The notes: a model not told the origin generated them from the letters alone. 12,642 nt of DNA from Planctomycetota bacterium (GCA_024278415.1 JAJRTI010000688.1:1-12642); one strand, 5' to 3'; positions 1-6,463 are shown, counted from the first letter of the stretch. Made by a program: numbers and translations.

Positions 1-75
1 AAGCTCGCGGTCGAGAACATCGACCCGCGCATCCCGTGGCTATACGATTTCAAGCTGGACTTCCGCTTCAAGTAG
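1..75 (+). CDS. 3' end of an unidentified protein gene (partial)
   Basis: The window opens inside a plus-strand reading frame that ends at TAG 73-75. The 24 visible residues end in DFKLDFRFK. The alternating hydrophobic and charged pattern of the last residues would fit a terminal beta strand, for example of an outer-membrane or surface protein, but the fragment is too short to assign a family. Codon use is GC-rich, like the rest of the window. It is read away from the mobile unit that begins about 100 bases downstream. Confidence 0.55.
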   Translation, partial: KLAVENIDPRIPWLYDFKLDFRFK

Positions 76-183
76 CGGCTCCACCGGCAACACACGAGCG
101 AGACGAGAGTCTAATCAACTGCCTCACATAAATGTCTGCTCCTGGGGGTATTCCTTTGCAAGCTTGGCCGCGTAGAGGGGTCA

Positions 184-230
184 CAGGGTCAGGGTCACAA
201 CAGGGTCAGGGTCACATCTTTGATCTTTGA
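184..230 (+). repeat. Left terminal repeats of the transposase unit
   Basis: A 16-base sequence CAGGGTCAGGGTCACA occurs twice with a 17-base period (184-199 and 201-216). The second copy runs on into TCTTTGATCTTTGA, ending at 230. The 203-230 part is matched in inverted orientation by 1672-1700. A third, shorter match (ACATCTTTGATAT, 578-590) lies directly at the 3' end of the transposase gene. Confidence 0.75.
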
Positions 231-337
231 GTAACACTTCAGCCAAGTACAACAGCCAAGTACCGGAATACCGTCAAAGCTTCCGTGCAACGCCGCGTGT
301 TGGGGTATCTGAATCCCAACGGGATTCCGGATATCAG

Positions 338-371
338 CCCAGGGTTCGCGAGCGAAGCTCGCAACCCTGGG
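338..371. repeat. Imperfect hairpin inside the REPIN-like spacer
   Basis: CCCAGGGTT at 338-346 pairs with AACCCTGGG at 363-371. The inner GCGAGC pairs with GCTCGC, with one bulged base, so the whole folds into a long stem with a short loop. It starts from the conserved AGCCCAGGG of the left REP unit. The right unit's CCCTGGGCT (456-464) can compete for the same partner, so alternative folds are possible. Confidence 0.6.
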
Positions 372-390
372 TTTTGAGGCGCACAGCTTC

Positions 391-440
391 GCTCCCCCCC
401 CATCCGTCCGCCCTGCAGGGCGGGCGGATGGGGGGGGGGA
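391..440. repeat. Long GC-rich palindrome with poly-C/poly-G arms
   Basis: The sequence is centred on CCCTGCAGGG (411-420). Left and right arms pair over about 20 bases with a single mismatch, ending in a run of eight Cs (394-401) facing a run of ten Gs (430-439). It is within the spacer of the REPIN-like structure. It would form a very stable hairpin in single-stranded DNA or RNA. There is no U-tract after it, so I do not call it a rho-independent terminator. Confidence 0.75.
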
Positions 441-492
441 AGTTCAATAGGACTACCCTGGGCTAGAAGCCGGAAGCCCGTTGGGCTTCCAA

Positions 493-520
493 ACAGCGTT
501 TCGTCAAGCGGAAACGCTGT
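493..520. repeat. Perfect 10-bp hairpin near the transposase 3' side
   Basis: ACAGCGTTTC (493-502) and GAAACGCTGT (511-520) are perfect reverse complements with an 8-base loop. It follows directly on the right REP unit. An outer stem is also possible between AGTTCAATAG (441-450) and CCATTGAACT (521-530), nine of ten bases matching, which would enclose the right REP unit and this hairpin. Confidence 0.65.
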
Positions 521-590
521 CCATTGAACTCGCGCACGTTCATGGGGCCAACGGCTGTTGCAATCGGCTGAAGTGTTACATCTTTGATAT

Positions 591-1559
591 TCATACCTTT
601 CCCTCGAGTTGCTGACCAAGCCGAAGAACCCGGCGCGACCGCCGCTTGTTTTTGGCCATTCGCTCCACCACCCGACGGCAGGCCAGACTGACCGCTGACG
701 GCCTGATTCTACCGAAATGCCGGCCAATCTCCGTGTGCTTGCAGCCGCTGTACTCCCGTGACAGATAGATCGCCACATCCCGTGCTTCGTTCTGCTTCCT
801 GCCCTTCGCACGCACGTCACCCACTTCCACGCCATACTCCGCCGCAACCGCTTCACCGATCGCCGCCAGCGTTGGGCGAGCGATGGCCTGCACCAGGCCG
901 GCGACTTCTCGATCATCGTCTCGCCCGTCCAGTTTCCCCCGGACCCACTCGACGAACGATCCCGTGCCCAACACCGCGCCAAAGATCATCGCCTTCAACG
1001 GGTTCTCGGCCTCCACATGCTCTTCGACGAACGTTTGATACTCTCGGCGTTGCTCCCGCCACGTTGGGCCGAACCGCTCCAGAGTGCTCGCGACATCCAA
1101 CCACGCTGGAGGCTTGCGTAGCCCAACGTACTCCCGGTAGCTCGACCACTTGTAGTCCGCCGGACGCTCGACGAGACGCGCACGCACCGGGTTGAGGTGG
1201 ATGTACCGGGTCAGCACATGCAATTGCGTTTCTGCCTCCACCAGCACGCACTTGAACCGCCCCTGGAACAGATGCCCTACACGGCCATGGCGACGGTTGA
1301 CGCCCGACGCATACACATGATTGAGCCACTGCATCGCACGCGACAAGTTCCCCTCAGGCGTCTCAATCTCGGCATGATAGTGGTTTGTCATCAACGCATA
1401 GCCGTGGCACACCACACCCCATCGGTCATGGGCTTCACCGAGCCGTCGCAAGAAATCCTCTCGGTCTTCGTCATCGAAGAAGATCGTGCCTCTGGCCACG
1501 CCACGGGCCATCACGTGGTAGTACGCTCCCGGGTACTCAATCCTCAGAGGCCGAGCCAA
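591..1559 (-). CDS. REP-associated Y1 (HUH) transposase with DnaA-like C-terminal domain
   Basis: This is predicted to cut and rejoin single-stranded DNA at hairpin ends through a covalent phosphotyrosine link. From the TTG start the protein has 322 residues. The start gives the usual family N-terminus MARPLRIEYPGAYYHVMARG. The HUH motif is HYH at residues 60-62, and the likely catalytic Tyr119 lies in RYIHLNP, aligning with the single active-site tyrosine of RAYT proteins. GHLFQGRFK (about 96-104) is another family hallmark. Residues of roughly 223-303 resemble DnaA domain IV (AIYLSREY...HTEIGRHFG...SAVSLACRRV), a helix-turn-helix that may read the repeat. The frame is also open to an ATG at 1640, but TTG 1559 has a GGAGG seven bases upstream and lies downstream of the promoter at 1641-1669, whereas the ATG would precede the transcript. 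No frameshift is seen, so it may be active. Confidence 0.9.
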   Translation of the reverse strand: MARPLRIEYPGAYYHVMARGVARGTIFFDDEDREDFLRRLGEAHDRWGVVCHGYALMTNHYHAEIETPEGNLSRAMQWLNHVYASGVNRRHGRVGHLFQGRFKCVLVEAETQLHVLTRYIHLNPVRARLVERPADYKWSSYREYVGLRKPPAWLDVASTLERFGPTWREQRREYQTFVEEHVEAENPLKAMIFGAVLGTGSFVEWVRGKLDGRDDDREVAGLVQAIARPTLAAIGEAVAAEYGVEVGDVRAKGRKQNEARDVAIYLSREYSGCKHTEIGRHFGRIRPSAVSLACRRVVERMAKNKRRSRRVLRLGQQLEGKV

Positions 1560-1566
1560 TAGGTTC

Positions 1567-1571
1567 CCTCC
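1567..1571 (-). promoter_or_regulatory. Shine-Dalgarno site that decides the transposase start
   Basis: Read on the minus strand, GGGGAGGGAACCTA precedes TTG 1559-1557. GGAGG (1571-1567) is seven bases from the TTG, an ideal distance. No comparable site precedes the ATG at 1640. Confidence 0.6.
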
Positions 1572-1640
1572 CCAATCATCCTCAGAGCGGGTGGGTTGCC
1601 GCCGTTCGTTGGGCGGTGGCAAGACGAAATCAGTGAGCAT

Positions 1641-1669
1641 AGCCTAACCATTAGAAGGTGCCGTGTCAA
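1641..1669 (-). promoter_or_regulatory. Sigma70-type promoter for the transposase gene
   Basis: On the minus strand a perfect TTGACA (1669-1664) is followed after exactly 17 bases by TAGGCT (1646-1641), three of six matches to TATAAT. Transcription would begin near 1634, leaving a leader of about 75 bases before the TTG start. It lies just inside the right terminal repeat, so the unit carries its own promoter. Confidence 0.5.
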
Positions 1670-1671
1670 TA

Positions 1672-1733
1672 TCAAAGATCAAAGATGTGACCCCTGACCC
1701 CCTGCCTGACCCGCCCGATGTGACCCCTGACCC
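1672..1733. repeat. Right terminal repeats of the transposase unit
   Basis: TCAAAGATCAAAGATGTGAC (1672-1691) and the following CCCTGACCC form the inverted counterpart of 203-230. GATGTGACCCCTGACCC occurs twice, at 1684-1700 and 1717-1733. More TGACCC motifs run on to 1746. Confidence 0.75.
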
Positions 1734-1746
1734 GCCCTGACCCGCC

Positions 1747-2186
1747 CTCGAGACTGATGAGTACGGTCGTGGTCCTTACCCTGGCCGATTCCCGCAACTC
1801 GATACGTGGCAGATCATCGCCTGGGCAGACGATATGGGCCCTATCCGCCGAGGCCGAGCACGCGAGGCTACTCCTGAGAACTGCAACGACGCTCAGCGTC
1901 CGCGTAGCCGCCCCCCCGCTTTCGCTCCGGCGGTGAGTATGATTGCTGCACTTCGGCGCGCCGCCCATACGTCCTCCCAACTTAGCACATCAGCACGTGT
2001 AGCTCTGCAACCTACTGCAACTCAGGTGTTGCTAGTATGCTGGCGGCAGGACGATGTCAAGCATTTTGTTGGCGGGCGGCCACATCTAAGCATCCCAGCC
2101 GGCTTCAGCGCAGCGGCGCGAGGTCCGTCGAGGCCGAATCCGTATCACTCTCCTGCGGCGGGCATATCATTCCCCGCTCTACTCTT
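1747..2186. other. Gene-free stretch between the transposase unit and the permease operon
   Basis: No protein gene can be supported here. Open frames on both strands (for example 1834-2229 plus and 1672-1980 minus) have no recognisable motifs, and one runs through the terminal repeats. The only structure seen is a small hairpin GACGC-TCA-GCGTC at 1888-1900, followed by GTAGCCGC and a C-run (1904-1918) that faintly recalls the REP arms described further on. Base composition is slightly less GC-rich than in the genes. It could contain remnants of decayed genes. Confidence 0.5.
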
Positions 2187-3413
2187 TCACCCCTTCACCG
2201 CGCCGAGTTGGATGCCGCGCACGAGGTAGCGCTGGAGCAGCACGAAGAGCACAATCATGGGCAACACGGACATGGTGACCGCGGCCATGATCAGGTGCGT
2301 GGACTGGCCCCGGGTCGAGTCGAAGTAGAGCAGGCCGATGGGCAGGGTGTACTTGTGCACGCTCTTTAGCATCACGAGCGGCCAGAAGAAGCTGCGGTAG
2401 TTGCCCATGAACACGAAAATCGTGAGCGCGATCAACCCCGGCCGGCTCAGCGGCAGTATGATGTCCCAGTAGAGTTGCCACTTGCTTGCGCCGTCGATCT
2501 CCGCGGCCTCGTCGACTTCGGATGGGATGGTGAGCATGAACTGCCGGAGCAGGAACGTGCCGAACGCGCTGAACGCGGCCGGCAGGATGAGCCCGGTGTA
2601 CGAGTCCACGAGCCCTAGCGAGATCATGATCTGATAGTTGGGGATCATCATGACCAAGCCCGGCAGCATCATCGTGGCCAGGTAGAGCAGGAACACTTTG
2701 TCCCGGCCCGGCCACTTGATGCGCGAGAAACTGAACGCGGCGAGCGAACTCGTGAAGACTTGGAGGAACGTCACCCACGAGGCGATGAAGATGCTGTTCC
2801 AATAGAATCGGCCGAAGTCGATGACTTGGAACACTTCCAGGTAGTTGCCCCAACGGAAGCGGCCGGGCGGCTTGGCGAGCGCCAGTGGGAACGCGGCCTG
2901 GAGCGCGAGCCGGTTGGCGCGCTGGGGCGCCTGTTCGTTGCGCTTGGGGGCGGCGGGGCCGCCGGGCCGCGGCGCGGGGGCCAGCGCGCCGGGCAGCCGG
3001 ATCGCGTTGTTGATGGCCGCCACGATCTCGGCTTGCTGCTCGGCGGGCAAGGTGCCCCCCGTGGCCCCCTGGCGCGCCAGGTTCTGCACGCGGCCGGGCA
3101 GCAGATCCCAGAGCCGCTGCACGGTTCTGTTGGGCGCTGAGGCCGCGTCGGCGAGGCGCTTGCAGAGGCGCGGCCAGTCGAGCACCTCCTGGGTCTCCAG
3201 CACCCACGGCCCGCCCTCGGGAATCCAGTTGTCGAGCGCGACTTCCGCGAGCGGCTTGAGGCTCGTGAGCACCATCCACACGAAGGGCAGCACCATCGTC
3301 ATGCTCACCCCCACGAGCACGACGTGGAGCGCGCTCACGCCGAACACGCGCTTGGCGAGCCCGTGGCGCTTGGGCGGCGCCGGCGGCGTCTCGATGGGGT
3401 TAGTCGTTGACAT
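2187..3413 (-). CDS. MalG-type carbohydrate ABC transporter permease with enlarged first loop
   Basis: This is an inner-membrane subunit of a CUT1-family importer, expected to pair with the MalF-like protein encoded just upstream. From ATG 3413 it has 408 residues, against about 270-300 usually. A first membrane helix (LPFVWMVLTSLKP, about 43-54) is followed by an insertion of roughly 110-120 residues (about 66-185), rich in Ala, Pro and Arg. The standard permease domain then begins at RWGNYLEVF. The EAA loop that contacts the ATPase is clear: EVDEAAEIDGASKWQLYWD (299-317) followed by IILPLSRPG. The start overlaps the upstream stop by 14 bases, showing translational coupling; a TTG at 3425 is possible but less likely. 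The substrate cannot be inferred. Confidence 0.88.
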   Translation of the reverse strand: MSTTNPIETPPAPPKRHGLAKRVFGVSALHVVLVGVSMTMVLPFVWMVLTSLKPLAEVALDNWIPEGGPWVLETQEVLDWPRLCKRLADAASAPNRTVQRLWDLLPGRVQNLARQGATGGTLPAEQQAEIVAAINNAIRLPGALAPAPRPGGPAAPKRNEQAPQRANRLALQAAFPLALAKPPGRFRWGNYLEVFQVIDFGRFYWNSIFIASWVTFLQVFTSSLAAFSFSRIKWPGRDKVFLLYLATMMLPGLVMMIPNYQIMISLGLVDSYTGLILPAAFSAFGTFLLRQFMLTIPSEVDEAAEIDGASKWQLYWDIILPLSRPGLIALTIFVFMGNYRSFFWPLVMLKSVHKYTLPIGLLYFDSTRGQSTHLIMAAVTMSVLPMIVLFVLLQRYLVRGIQLGAVKG

Positions 3414-5064
3414 ACCGGTTGCCAAACTTCCAGTTGAACAGCGTCACCGAGAACACGAGCACGAACATGGCCCACGCGATCGCGGACGAGTAGCCGAGCC
3501 GGCCGGTCTCGAAGCCTTCGGTGTAGATGAAGTAGCTGAGGGTGGTGGTGGCCCCGGCCGGCCCGCCGCGCGTCATGGTGCGCGCCATCTCGAAGCCGCC
3601 CTGGAGGCCAGCGATGATGCTCATGATGACGATGAAGAACGTGGTGGGCGCAAGCTGCGGCCAGGTGACGTACCAGAACTTCTGAAACCGCGACGCGCCG
3701 TCGACGTTCGCGGCTTCGTACAGCTCTTGGTCCACGTTGCTGAGGCCCGCGAGGTAGAGGAGCATGTTGTTGGACCCGATGGCGCCCCAGAATCCCATGA
3801 TCATGATGGCCGGCTTGGCCCAATGGTAGTCGGTGAGCCATTCGGGCGGTTGGAGGCCGCCGCTGGCCTCCGCCATGGCCGGCAGGTGGTGGCACACCAC
3901 GCCCACGCCGAGCAGTACGAGTTGCGCCACCATGAGCACGAGCGAGAACATGAGGCCCGTGCCCACGCCTTCGCTGTGGCGGCACGCGTAGTCGCGCTCC
4001 CCGCCGACGGTCCAGACGCGCCACACGACGGCGCAAGCGAAGATCACCGATGTCGGCAAGAGCCACGCCACGCCGCGCAGCCGGCCGGCATCGGTCCATC
4101 GCAACACGACAAATGCCGGCAGCAGCACGGCCGCGGCCGCGAAGAGAGCGGTGGCCGCGTTGCTGGCGTCGCTTCTGTCGCGCAGCTTCCAGACCTGCCA
4201 GCCAAACGCGCAAGCCGACGCCACGAGCAGCAGCGTCGACGCGTCGAGATCCGGCGACCAGCGGCAGGCCAGCGCGCCTGGCAGCAGGAGGAGCAGCGTC
4301 GAGGCCGCGGCCGCCCCGCTGCCGAGTTCGCCGTCCTTCCACATCTCACGCAACCGGTACAGCCCCCACGCGAGCACGATGCCCATGATGCCCATGCACA
4401 GCCAGAGCCCCTCCTGCACCTGCTGCGCCGGCACGGACACGACCCACTTCGTCGCCCGGTCGAGGATCGGCGCCAAGGTGGAGTTGACCGGCCCACGGTA
4501 AGGGTTGTAGAGCTTCTTCCAAAGGATGAACGTGGCCACGCCCGACGTGAAATGGGGCACGTAGAACAGCGTGCGGTACACGGTCGGCCCGCAGGACACG
4601 CCGCCGACGAGGATGCCGCACGCGATCCCACAGAGCAGCAGGACCATGCCGGTGCCGCCCGCGCCGACGACCGTGAGCATGATCACGCTGGCCATGAGCA
4701 CCGCGCTCGCAAAGAGCCACAGGTGCACCCTCCGGCTCCCCCCGCTCAAGTCCTTGCTCAGCAGCAGCGCCGCGCACAGACTCCCCGCGATGGAGAAGGG
4801 GATGCCCAACATGAGGAAGAGCGTGTTGCGCAGGAAGCGCCAGAAGTCGGGCTCGTCCAGAACCTGAATGAAGTTGGCCAAGCCGCGGAACTTCAGCGGC
4901 TCGTGCTTGAACATGTTGTGCAGCGTCAGATCCCAGTTGCTGAACGCGAGCGCAAAGCTAAACACCAGAGGCACGATGGTGAACGCGAGGAACCCGAGGA
5001 TGTTCGGGGCCAGGAACGCGAGCCCGTAGGCCAGTTCATGTCGTTCTCGTCGGCTCCAGAGCAT
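3400..5064 (-). CDS. MalF/LacF-type carbohydrate ABC transporter permease with two membrane insertions
   Basis: This is the first gene of the permease operon and an inner-membrane subunit of a CUT1 sugar importer. The protein has 554 residues; LacF/UgpA-type relatives have about 290-310. Standard blocks are in the right order: N-terminal helix (LAYGLAFLAPNILGFLAFTI, 11-30), NFIQVLDEPDFWRFLRNTLF (64-83), VYRTLFYVPHFTSGVATFIL (162-181), WAKPAIMIMGFWGAIG (415-430) and the EAA loop ELYEAANVDGASRFQKFWYV (447-466). They are interrupted by about 55 residues at 107-160 and about 200 at 203-405. Both insertions contain strongly hydrophobic stretches that look like extra membrane helices. The frame is continuous, so this is not a frameshift artefact. 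ATG 5064 is the chosen start; only a weak GGCGAG lies ahead of it. Confidence 0.87.
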   Translation of the reverse strand: MLWSRRERHELAYGLAFLAPNILGFLAFTIVPLVFSFALAFSNWDLTLHNMFKHEPLKFRGLANFIQVLDEPDFWRFLRNTLFLMLGIPFSIAGSLCAALLLSKDLSGGSRRVHLWLFASAVLMASVIMLTVVGAGGTGMVLLLCGIACGILVGGVSCGPTVYRTLFYVPHFTSGVATFILWKKLYNPYRGPVNSTLAPILDRATKWVVSVPAQQVQEGLWLCMGIMGIVLAWGLYRLREMWKDGELGSGAAAASTLLLLLPGALACRWSPDLDASTLLLVASACAFGWQVWKLRDRSDASNAATALFAAAAVLLPAFVVLRWTDAGRLRGVAWLLPTSVIFACAVVWRVWTVGGERDYACRHSEGVGTGLMFSLVLMVAQLVLLGVGVVCHHLPAMAEASGGLQPPEWLTDYHWAKPAIMIMGFWGAIGSNNMLLYLAGLSNVDQELYEAANVDGASRFQKFWYVTWPQLAPTTFFIVIMSIIAGLQGGFEMARTMTRGGPAGATTTLSYFIYTEGFETGRLGYSSAIAWAMFVLVFSVTLFNWKFGNRYVND

Positions 5065-5146
5065 GGCAGATGTCTCGCCGTATCAGAAGCCCTCGCCCGG
5101 ACGGCACAGAGCGTGGCGCATGGAGGGGTGTGCCCAAGTCGGCATC

Positions 5147-5175
5147 ATTGTAGGCGATTGGCCTCTGAGCATCAA
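5147..5175 (-). promoter_or_regulatory. Candidate promoter of the permease operon
   Basis: On the minus strand TTGATG (5175-5170, four of six to TTGACA) is followed after 17 bases by TACAAT (5152-5147, five of six to TATAAT). Transcription would start near 5140, giving a leader of about 75 bases before ATG 5064. Confidence 0.45.
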
Positions 5176-5209
5176 CGCCAGTGCGGACTCGCGAATCATT
5201 GCATTCCCG

Positions 5210-5227
5210 GCGGACCGGGAGGTCCGC
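5210..5227. repeat. Perfect 7-bp stem-loop
   Basis: GCGGACC (5210-5216) and GGTCCGC (5221-5227) enclose the tetraloop GGGA. It lies eight bases from the next hairpin. No T-run follows on either strand, so a terminator role is uncertain. Confidence 0.6.
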
Positions 5228-5234
5228 GCCTATG

Positions 5235-5260
5235 GGTCACGGACGTGGACGTCCGTGACC
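5235..5260. repeat. Perfect 11-bp stem-loop
   Basis: GGTCACGGACG (5235-5245) and CGTCCGTGACC (5250-5260) are perfect reverse complements around the loop TGGA. It lies between the permease promoter and the REPIN-like element. It may work as a transcript end or stabiliser, or be another dispersed palindrome; no T-run follows. Confidence 0.65.
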
Positions 5261-5279
5261 AGTAGCGCATGCCAGACGC

Positions 5280-5355
5280 GTAGCCGCATGCGCCAGCATG
5301 CGGGCGGGGCGCTAAGGAATTCACAGATCGCCCGCATTCTGGCGAATGCGGCTAC
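5280..5355. repeat. REPIN-like element A (family 2)
   Basis: Two inverted 26-base arms (5280-5305 and 5330-5355) are separated by 24 bases. Each arm begins GTAGCC (outer end) and holds a hairpin with loop CGCCAG. The stem is CCGCATG/CATGCGG in the left arm and CCGCATT/AATGCGG in the right. The arms differ only at the innermost stem pair, where G-C is replaced by T-A, a compensatory change. The element starts ten bases after the stop of the minus-strand gene at 5366-6463. The spacer matches that of element B in 19 of 24 positions when reversed. Confidence 0.8.
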
Positions 5356-5365
5356 CGCCGGGCCT

Positions 5366-6463
5366 TCACGGCAGCGGATCGCCCTGCCAGCCGGTGCGCT
5401 CGCGTTCGGCTTGGATGATCTCACGGGGCGTGAGCGAGTCGAGCCGGTCTTGCCGCGTGTCGAGCCAGCGGCGCTGAAGCGCGTGCAACTCCGCCCGGGC
5501 CGCCGCGGGATCGGGATGGCTCTCGCGCGTGATCTCGCGCTCGGCCACGGCCGCGAACATGCGCATGAGCACGCGCTCCCGCGGGCCGGCCGCGAGGGGC
5601 ACGTGCACGCGCGGGTGGGCCGCCGGCCGCGACGCCGAGCGGGGGCGCCTTTCGAAAACGCGATGCACCGCGGCCATGACCCGGCGCAGCTCCTCCGGCG
5701 ACTGGATGGCGTGGTGCTTGCGCACCGAGTCCAAGGCCTCCCACGGGCTGTCGGCCAAAGCCGCGTACACCCGCAGTTCCTCGTCCGTCGGCATGCCCAG
5801 CTTGGGCTCCGCGGCCGCCGGCGCCTCGGCGGGTTCGCGCTCGGCTTCGGCCGGCTCGGGCAGTTTGGCCGGCTCGCGGAACAGGGGCTCCATATCGATC
5901 GGCGACACGTAGATCGAGCCGGCGTTCTTCTTGGCGCGCTCGTATGCCGCGCAGATGGTGGGGCTGGCCGCGCGGCTCCAGATCGACAATGCCGCGCTGA
6001 GCAAATGCTTGTCGCCGAACGGCAACACCCGGCCCAGCACGTACGCCCCTGGCTCCAGTTCCGCGGACGCGGCGCGCTCGCAAACAGGATACTCCGTGTC
6101 GTCGGCCAGATCCCGCAACCGCATGCCGTGGCCGGGCAGCACGTCCACGACCTCGAACACGCTGTACACGCTATAGCGGAAGTCCCGCATCGCGGCGCGC
6201 TGGTCGCCCCGCAGCGTGTGGCCGTGGACGCGCAGGTAGACTTGGAGCGGCGTCTTGCCGTTGCCCAACTTGTGGTCGAACAGGAACCAATCCAGGAGCC
6301 GCGCGTTCGCCATGTCGCGGCTCGCGTCGTCCGGCGCCGGCTCATGGCCCCCGAAGAACGCCTCCCGCGCGCGGCCCAACGCCCCGCGCATGAACGGGTC
6401 GGTCGTGGCGAACTCGACCAGCGCGGTCGAGCATTCGTCGACGAGAGAGAGGTCGTCAGGCAT
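5366..6463 (-). CDS. Uncharacterised protein related to SEC-C-associated proteins
   Basis: A 365-residue soluble protein with no signal peptide or membrane helix. The N-terminal half (about 10-160) carries a pattern I associate from memory with proteins that often hold SEC-C zinc motifs: LLDWFLFDHKLGNGKTPLQVYL (56-77) and, later, FRYSVYSVFEVVDVLPGHGMRLRDL with LEPGAYVLGRVLPFG (136-150). No SEC-C cysteine cluster is present. A Pro/Ala/Glu-rich linker (about 197-221) leads to a charged C-terminal half ending in WLDTRQDRLDSLTPREII, which faintly resembles the LdG-TP-eA motif of antitoxin-type MbcA/ParS C-termini. Function is unknown. ATG 6463 is the chosen start, without a clear Shine-Dalgarno site. 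The gene is flanked by REPIN-like elements on both sides. Confidence 0.75.
   Translation of the reverse strand: MPDDLSLVDECSTALVEFATTDPFMRGALGRAREAFFGGHEPAPDDASRDMANARLLDWFLFDHKLGNGKTPLQVYLRVHGHTLRGDQRAAMRDFRYSVYSVFEVVDVLPGHGMRLRDLADDTEYPVCERAASAELEPGAYVLGRVLPFGDKHLLSAALSIWSRAASPTICAAYERAKKNAGSIYVSPIDMEPLFREPAKLPEPAEAEREPAEAPAAAEPKLGMPTDEELRVYAALADSPWEALDSVRKHHAIQSPEELRRVMAAVHRVFERRPRSASRPAAHPRVHVPLAAGPRERVLMRMFAAVAEREITRESHPDPAAARAELHALQRRWLDTRQDRLDSLTPREIIQAERERTGWQGDPLP

Larger units (their letters stand above)
310..490. repeat. REPIN-like pair of inverted REP units (family 1)
   Basis: Bases 310-344 and the reverse complement of 456-490 align over 35 positions with 28 identities. Each unit has a short hairpin, GAATCCC-AAC-GGGATTC at 311-327 and, in opposite orientation, GAAGCCC-AAC-GGGCTTC at 473-489. 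It is followed by a conserved AGCCCAGGG. The T-A pair in one stem is replaced by G-C in the other, a compensatory change. The spacer between the units holds two more stem-loops (338-371 and 391-440). Two inverted REPs with a variable spacer beside a RAYT gene is the definition of a REPIN in other bacteria; the assignment here rests on that analogy. Confidence 0.7.
76..590. other. Gene-free stretch holding repeats and hairpins
   Basis: No credible protein gene is seen here. Bases 76-176 hold nothing recognisable. From 177 onward the stretch consists of the left terminal repeats of the transposase unit, then a cluster of stem-loops at 311-327, 338-371, 391-440, 472-490 and 493-520, listed separately below. 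The bases just before the transposase stop, 578-590 (ACATCTTTGATAT), repeat the sequence of the outer terminal repeat. Short open frames across it consist mainly of translated palindromes and poly-G and show no protein-like composition. Confidence 0.7.
177..1746 (-). mobile_element. Y1-transposase (RAYT-type) unit with inverted terminal sequences
   Basis: A single transposase gene is enclosed by matching sequences in opposite orientation. Bases 203-230 read GGGTCAGGGTCACATC followed by TTTGATCTTTGA. Bases 1672-1700 are the reverse complement of this with one added base. Outside these, GGGTCA/TGACCC motifs are repeated on both sides (177-217 and 1687-1746). There is no sign of a second gene such as tnpB. 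HUH single-strand transposases are known to use hairpins at their ends and not to make target duplications, so exact borders cannot be read from the sequence; the limits given are those of the outermost GGGTCA-type repeats. Confidence 0.65.
5065..5365. other. Intergenic region upstream of the permease operon
   Basis: Reading away from the permease start, this stretch holds a likely promoter (5147-5175), two perfect stem-loops (5210-5227 and 5235-5260) and a REPIN-like element (5280-5355). The element ends ten bases before the stop codon of the next minus-strand gene. No protein gene is seen. The stem-loops may end or shield the transcript of the gene at 5366-6463 and so separate it from the permease operon. 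Confidence 0.6.

Noticed and set aside
177..230. Short repeats resembling a CRISPR array
   Set aside because: The units are 16-17 bases with no unique spacers, and they match the inverted end of the transposase unit. No cas genes are present.
391..440. Rho-independent terminator
   Set aside because: The hairpin is strong, but neither strand has a T-run after the stem; it is followed by further palindromes, fitting a repeat element better.
239..982. Minus-strand frame overlapping the transposase and the hairpin block
   Set aside because: It runs through palindromes and poly-G and overlaps the well-supported transposase in another phase.
1866..1918. Possible degenerate fourth copy of the family 2 repeat (GGCTAC ... 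GTAGCCGC)
   Set aside because: The GTAGCC ends face inward rather than outward, no CGCCAG loop is present and stems are weak, so similarity may be chance.
2845..5265. 806-residue plus-strand open frame across both permease genes
   Set aside because: It is antisense to two genes with clear family motifs. Its translation is dominated by His, Arg, Glu and Gln runs typical of the reverse strand of GC-rich genes.
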